Assembly: GCF_001423745.1 (NCBI RefSeq)
Contig: NZ_LMPC01000010.1
Location: forward strand, 16,356-80,355
From: Arthrobacter sp. Leaf337
GTDB taxonomy: Bacteria > Actinomycetota > Actinomycetes > Actinomycetales > Micrococcaceae
Direction of reading: 5' to 3'
Length of the DNA stretch: 64,000 nt
Shown: one piece after another, positions 61,480 to 64,000 of the stretch
Layout of the letters: the number at the start of each line of letters is the position of its first letter
How positions within the stretch are numbered: the first letter of the stretch is position 1
Translations under genes and position numbers: made by a program
Notes under the pieces: generated by a model
Databases searched by the model: none
Told to the model about the DNA's origin: nothing
The model's input: the letters and a program-made list of their open reading frames with translations, nothing else

Positions 61480-62742
61480 CTACTTCGGGTTGCTGTCCGT
61501 GAAGTCGATGTCCGCGGTCTGGTATTTGACGACGGTCATGACGTCGCCGGTCGTGCGGTAGACCACGAAGTCGGTCCTTTTTTGCCAGATCAGCATGTGA
61601 TTGGCCACCACCAGATTGAGTGAGAGGCTCTTTGATTGCTCGGTCGTGGTGCCGTTCATGATGCTTCCGCTTAGCTGCATCTCGTCGGTGTAGTTGACCG
61701 AGGCCTTCGCGCTGGCGGGGCCGGCTTCGATGCCCACTTCGGCACCGACGGCCAGTGAGGTTGTGTGCTGAAAGCCGGTCGATGATTCTTGGGTAGATCC
61801 GATCATGAAGTCCTCTGTGTAGCTGCCCCCGGCCGGTGACGGGAAGCTCCGGGTGCAGAACCATTGGGGCTGCGCGGCTAGGTAGTAGAAGGGACTGGAG
61901 CCGGAGGCGGGATCGTCGATCAGGGTGCAGGGAAGAACGGCGACTTTGTCCAGGCCGGGAGCGGTCGTTGTGCCCTCCCCGTACCCGGGTTGGAAATCGG
62001 GGTCATCGGTCCTGGCACCCTCCACCGGGAGTAAGAGCTTGTCCAGCGCAAGACACCAGGAGGTGTTCTGGAAATCCCCTAGTTGGTTGCTCAGCATCGT
62101 CGTCGGGGCGAGAAGGATCTTCTGGTCCTGCATGTCGACACCGGCGAGGGAGGGGGTGCTGAGGCTGCCGTCGTGGCTTGTCCAGTGCGACCCGGCATCA
62201 CTCCAGAAGGCCTCGGTCGGGGCATTCTGAAGGTATTCGGTGCTGACACACCAGTAGCTGTCGGTGCGCGGGTGTTGTCCGTTGAAGCCGACACAGATAC
62301 CAAGGGCTTGGTAGCCCGCCGGCGCTGTCGGCCAGTAGAAGGAGATGTTGTTGTGGTTTCCTGAGTGCTTGTCATCGAGAAGCCAGGTGAAACCGGTCGG
62401 GTGGGCCAACGTTGGCAACGGTGCTTGGTGGTCCGGCATCGGCGCCAGCAGCAGGACGGGTGTTTTCTCGATCGGGATGTTGTTGACCGAGGCATAGTCA
62501 CCTAGCGGGAGGAAGCCGCTGCCGTCGCCCTGGTAGTCGCCGTAGAAAGCGATCTCGTGCCCCCGCGCTGATGCCCAGCCGTTGACGAAATTTGTCGGGT
62601 CCGCGAACTTGATCAGGAACGGGGCGAACGGGGCGCCGTTTTTGGCGTAGTCGGCCTTCGTGATGGCTGCGGTGACGAGTGAACCGGGATCATGGCCTGC
62701 GCGGAGTTCGGGCATGACGACTTCGGTGGTCGATGTGTTCAT
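61480..62742 (-). CDS. VPS62-like / aerolysin-like putative toxin (420 aa)
   Basis: Residues about 95-250 resemble the VPS62 family (FYWPTAPAGYQALGICVG, SYWCVSTEYLQNA), seen in bacterial and fungal proteins next to pore-forming modules. The C-terminal 110 residues (TTSLAVGAEVGIEAGPASAK, then SVNYTDEMQLSGSI, then TEQSKSLSLNLVVANHMLIWQ) have the alternating Ser/Thr strands of aerolysin-type beta-pore regions. There is no signal peptide. The ATG at 62742 has GGGAAG upstream; a longer frame lacks support. It is a plausible secreted or particle-borne pore-former, or a surface binding protein. Two palindromes upstream (62792-62811, 62820-62835) suggest repressor control. Confidence 0.65.
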   Translation of the reverse strand: MNTSTTEVVMPELRAGHDPGSLVTAAITKADYAKNGAPFAPFLIKFADPTNFVNGWASARGHEIAFYGDYQGDGSGFLPLGDYASVNNIPIEKTPVLLLAPMPDHQAPLPTLAHPTGFTWLLDDKHSGNHNNISFYWPTAPAGYQALGICVGFNGQHPRTDSYWCVSTEYLQNAPTEAFWSDAGSHWTSHDGSLSTPSLAGVDMQDQKILLAPTTMLSNQLGDFQNTSWCLALDKLLLPVEGARTDDPDFQPGYGEGTTTAPGLDKVAVLPCTLIDDPASGSSPFYYLAAQPQWFCTRSFPSPAGGSYTEDFMIGSTQESSTGFQHTTSLAVGAEVGIEAGPASAKASVNYTDEMQLSGSIMNGTTTEQSKSLSLNLVVANHMLIWQKRTDFVVYRTTGDVMTVVKYQTADIDFTDSNPK

Positions 62743-62791
62743 TTCTTCCCCATGGTTTGAGTGGTTGTCGTCCGGTGTAGAGGCCGGACGG

Positions 62792-62811
62792 TGTCCTGAA
62801 TTGTCAGGACA
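62792..62811. promoter_or_regulatory. Palindrome upstream of the VPS62-like gene (operator candidate 1)
   Basis: TGTCCTGA (62792-62799), four bases, TCAGGACA (62804-62811): a perfect 8-bp inverted repeat about 50 bases before the start codon at 62742. Confidence 0.5.
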
Positions 62812-62819
62812 TGAGACCA

Positions 62820-62835
62820 ATGGCGTACACGCCAT
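62820..62835. promoter_or_regulatory. Palindrome upstream of the VPS62-like gene (operator candidate 2)
   Basis: ATGGCGT-AC-ACGCCAT, a perfect 7-bp inverted repeat whose form suits a dimeric repressor, eight bases from the first palindrome. Confidence 0.5.
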
Positions 62836-63598
62836 CCTGTGGCAGACCCGTCTCAGGGGCTGACATGGCATTCGTTAAGGGCGGAGGCCGAGCCTTCTGG
62901 GCCGTTGGTGTGAATTACGGGCAGCTGCAGCGGACCGCTATGAGCCGCGACGGTTGGGTATCACCTAAGAGAGGGGACAAATAAAGCCGGAGGTTGCGCA
63001 ACCACCGGCCCTACGGTCTGAAATTCACTGCGACGCCCCAGCGCCGACCCCCATCGAACAACGAAGCTCCCCAGCCAGAATCGATTGATAAGACACAGCG
63101 TAGCGCCGCATTTGTCCAATGAATAGAGGTTCTGATGACGAATTTCAGCACAGTCGGGACCTCCGGCCCGCCGGACCGCGGGCCGGCCTGGGGGCACTCT
63201 CCTTGTGGGTAGAAGCCGCCAAGTGGGCGGACGATAGAGGCACCGGTCCCGCGCATTCGGCATCAATGGCGAAAGGCTCTGCCAGTACCTCCGGGCAGGT
63301 CATAAACCTGGGTTCGTGCCACGAGTTCTACTGCTGCGACCGAGTTGGGTCCGGCACTTTCGTCGTGGAAGGAGTGCTTCGCCCGGCGATCTCATCCTGA
63401 AGCGCAACCAGAATGTTGACTTCCTCCGCGGGTGACTGTCTGAACAACGGTGTGTGGGGTCCGGCGTCAGCGAGATGGCCTTTTTGGGCCGACCAGGAGG
63501 CCGCGTCGTGCGGTGGAGTGACACCCGGTGCCGCTGCTGCGGCTACTTGGGCAGCCGAGGGTGCAGAAATTCGTGCGACAGGCTCGTCGTAGGCAACG
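62836..63598. other. Gap with decayed frames
   Basis: A reverse frame 63011-63256 ends with SLFDGGRRWGVAVNFRP and abuts the hairpin, so it may be the 3' end of a lost gene, but the rest lacks support. No other feature was found. Confidence 0.3.
62986..63009 (-). terminator. Hairpin related to the one at 61437
   Basis: GCCGGAGGTTGCGCAACCACCGGC folds almost perfectly (one mismatch; split as GCCGGAGGTTGC / GCAACCACCGGC). It lies directly after the stop of a reverse frame (63011-63256), suggesting termination of a leftward transcript or a short repeat. Confidence 0.45.
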
Positions 63599-63859
63599 CT
63601 AGGGATGCCCTGGGAGGGTTTCGCAGGCGATCCTGTCATCGTCGGAGTCCAGCTTCGCCACGTCCCCGTAGTAGGGGTAGTAGGTATTGAACCAGTTCTG
63701 CGCATCGGACCAGCGGCTGAAGTTTCCGCAGTTCACGGCGTCTGCTGGTTGCTCTTTCCTCCGTCCCAGAGGGTGAACTGGCCGGCCATTGGAGGTCCCC
63801 AGGCTCGGACCCAGGCGAAGGCGAAAACGCTTCGCACATTCGTGGTGAAGTCTTGGCAA
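63599..63859 (-). CDS. Excalibur calcium-binding domain protein, probably partial
   Basis: Residues about 43-83 (NCGNFSRWSDAQNWF, then GDVAKLDSDDDRIACETLPG) form an excalibur motif, a short Cys-bridged domain with a DxDxD calcium loop found at the ends of actinobacterial surface proteins. The N-terminal 40 residues look like random coding and no signal peptide is visible, so the gene has probably lost its front or is frameshifted. Confidence 0.55.
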   Translation of the reverse strand: MPRLHHECAKRFRLRLGPSLGTSNGRPVHPLGRRKEQPADAVNCGNFSRWSDAQNWFNTYYPYYGDVAKLDSDDDRIACETLPGHP

Positions 63860-63922
63860 ATGGAACCGCCGCCTTGGTGTTTGGCTGGCAGCGGCCGGGT
63901 GTGTCCGGTCCCCCAGGGGTGA

Positions 63923-63946
63923 GGGGGGTCGGTGTTCCGACCCCCC
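63923..63946 (-). terminator. Hairpin terminator of the gene entering from the right
   Basis: GGGGGGTCGG (63923-63932), loop of four, CCGACCCCCC (63937-63946): a perfect 10-bp stem eight bases beyond the stop codon of the partial leftward gene. Confidence 0.65.
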
Positions 63947-63953
63947 TGTGGGG

Positions 63954-64000
63954 TTAGAGGTGGATGGTGTTTTGGGTGGCTTTGACGTAGACGCGCTTGG
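63954..64000 (-). CDS. 3' end of a leftward gene, truncated by the window
   Basis: Only the last 14 complete codons are inside (KRVYVKATQNTIHL, then TAA at 63956-63954). The hairpin just downstream supports a true gene end. The product cannot be identified. Confidence 0.5.
   Translation of the reverse strand, partial: KRVYVKATQNTIHL

Noticed and set aside
1..64000. CRISPR arrays, rRNA or complete tRNA genes
   Set aside because: No regularly spaced repeat array, conserved rRNA sequence or complete cloverleaf was found on reading both strands.

Overview
The window comes from a high-GC actinobacterium. The evidence is frequent GTG starts, SARP/BTAD-type regulators, leaderless promoters with TANNNT -10 boxes, and IS5- and IS110-type remnants. 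The genus cannot be fixed from sequence alone; the moderately high GC of the flanks would suit a Micrococcales-like host, but that is a guess. Base composition is mosaic. Two blocks (about 19.2-37.1 kb and 41.0-58.4 kb) read as distinctly richer in GC than the flanks and the 37.3-40.8 kb segment between them. An intact tyrosine integrase, a truncated second integrase and two decayed transposases lie around them, so the region looks like a layered genomic island.

Left part (0.1-19 kb). There are three short SARP-like regulators (129-908, 15841-16617, 17504-18238), two of them next to tiny related proteins. An orphan pair of unknown genes reads leftward (1126-3939). A four-gene operon (4275-10040) encodes what looks like a split LodA/GoxA-type quinocofactor enzyme: an N-terminal-half protein, a radical SAM/SPASM maturase, a CTQ-half fused to a ferritin-like domain, and a LodB/QhpG-like flavoprotein. 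Then come a zinc metalloprotease with a truncated relative, a CYTH-SixA fusion, and a trypsin-like protease fused to a NUC1-type nuclease.

Centre (19.2-37.1 kb). A single rightward, mostly overlapping operon encodes a contractile phage-tail-like injection system: sheath, tube, gp27/gp5-like hub, PAAR-like tip, gp25, gpJ-like baseplate, a 1380-residue baseplate/adhesin and fibre-like proteins. Two probable cargo proteins lie inside it, one of which ends in a PD-(D/E)XK-type nuclease domain. The operon begins at a leaderless start codon preceded by four TGACG direct repeats at exact 11-bp spacing, the layout of a SARP operator. A weaker three-repeat copy sits before the small gene that leads into the second SARP gene. 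This ties the regulators to the tail operon.

Right part (37.3-64 kb). A GH13 glycosidase, an IS110 remnant and a membrane CBS protein separate the tail operon from a leftward operon of five very large proteins (693-1603 residues). These carry a DUF6603-like region, PLL-type lectin repeats, FG-GAP-like repeats and a C-terminal NBR1-like FW domain. Their role is unknown; a connection with the tail particle is inferred. Beyond them are the integrases, a VPS62/aerolysin-like putative toxin with palindromes upstream, an excalibur-domain fragment, and the 3' end of a gene that leaves the window.
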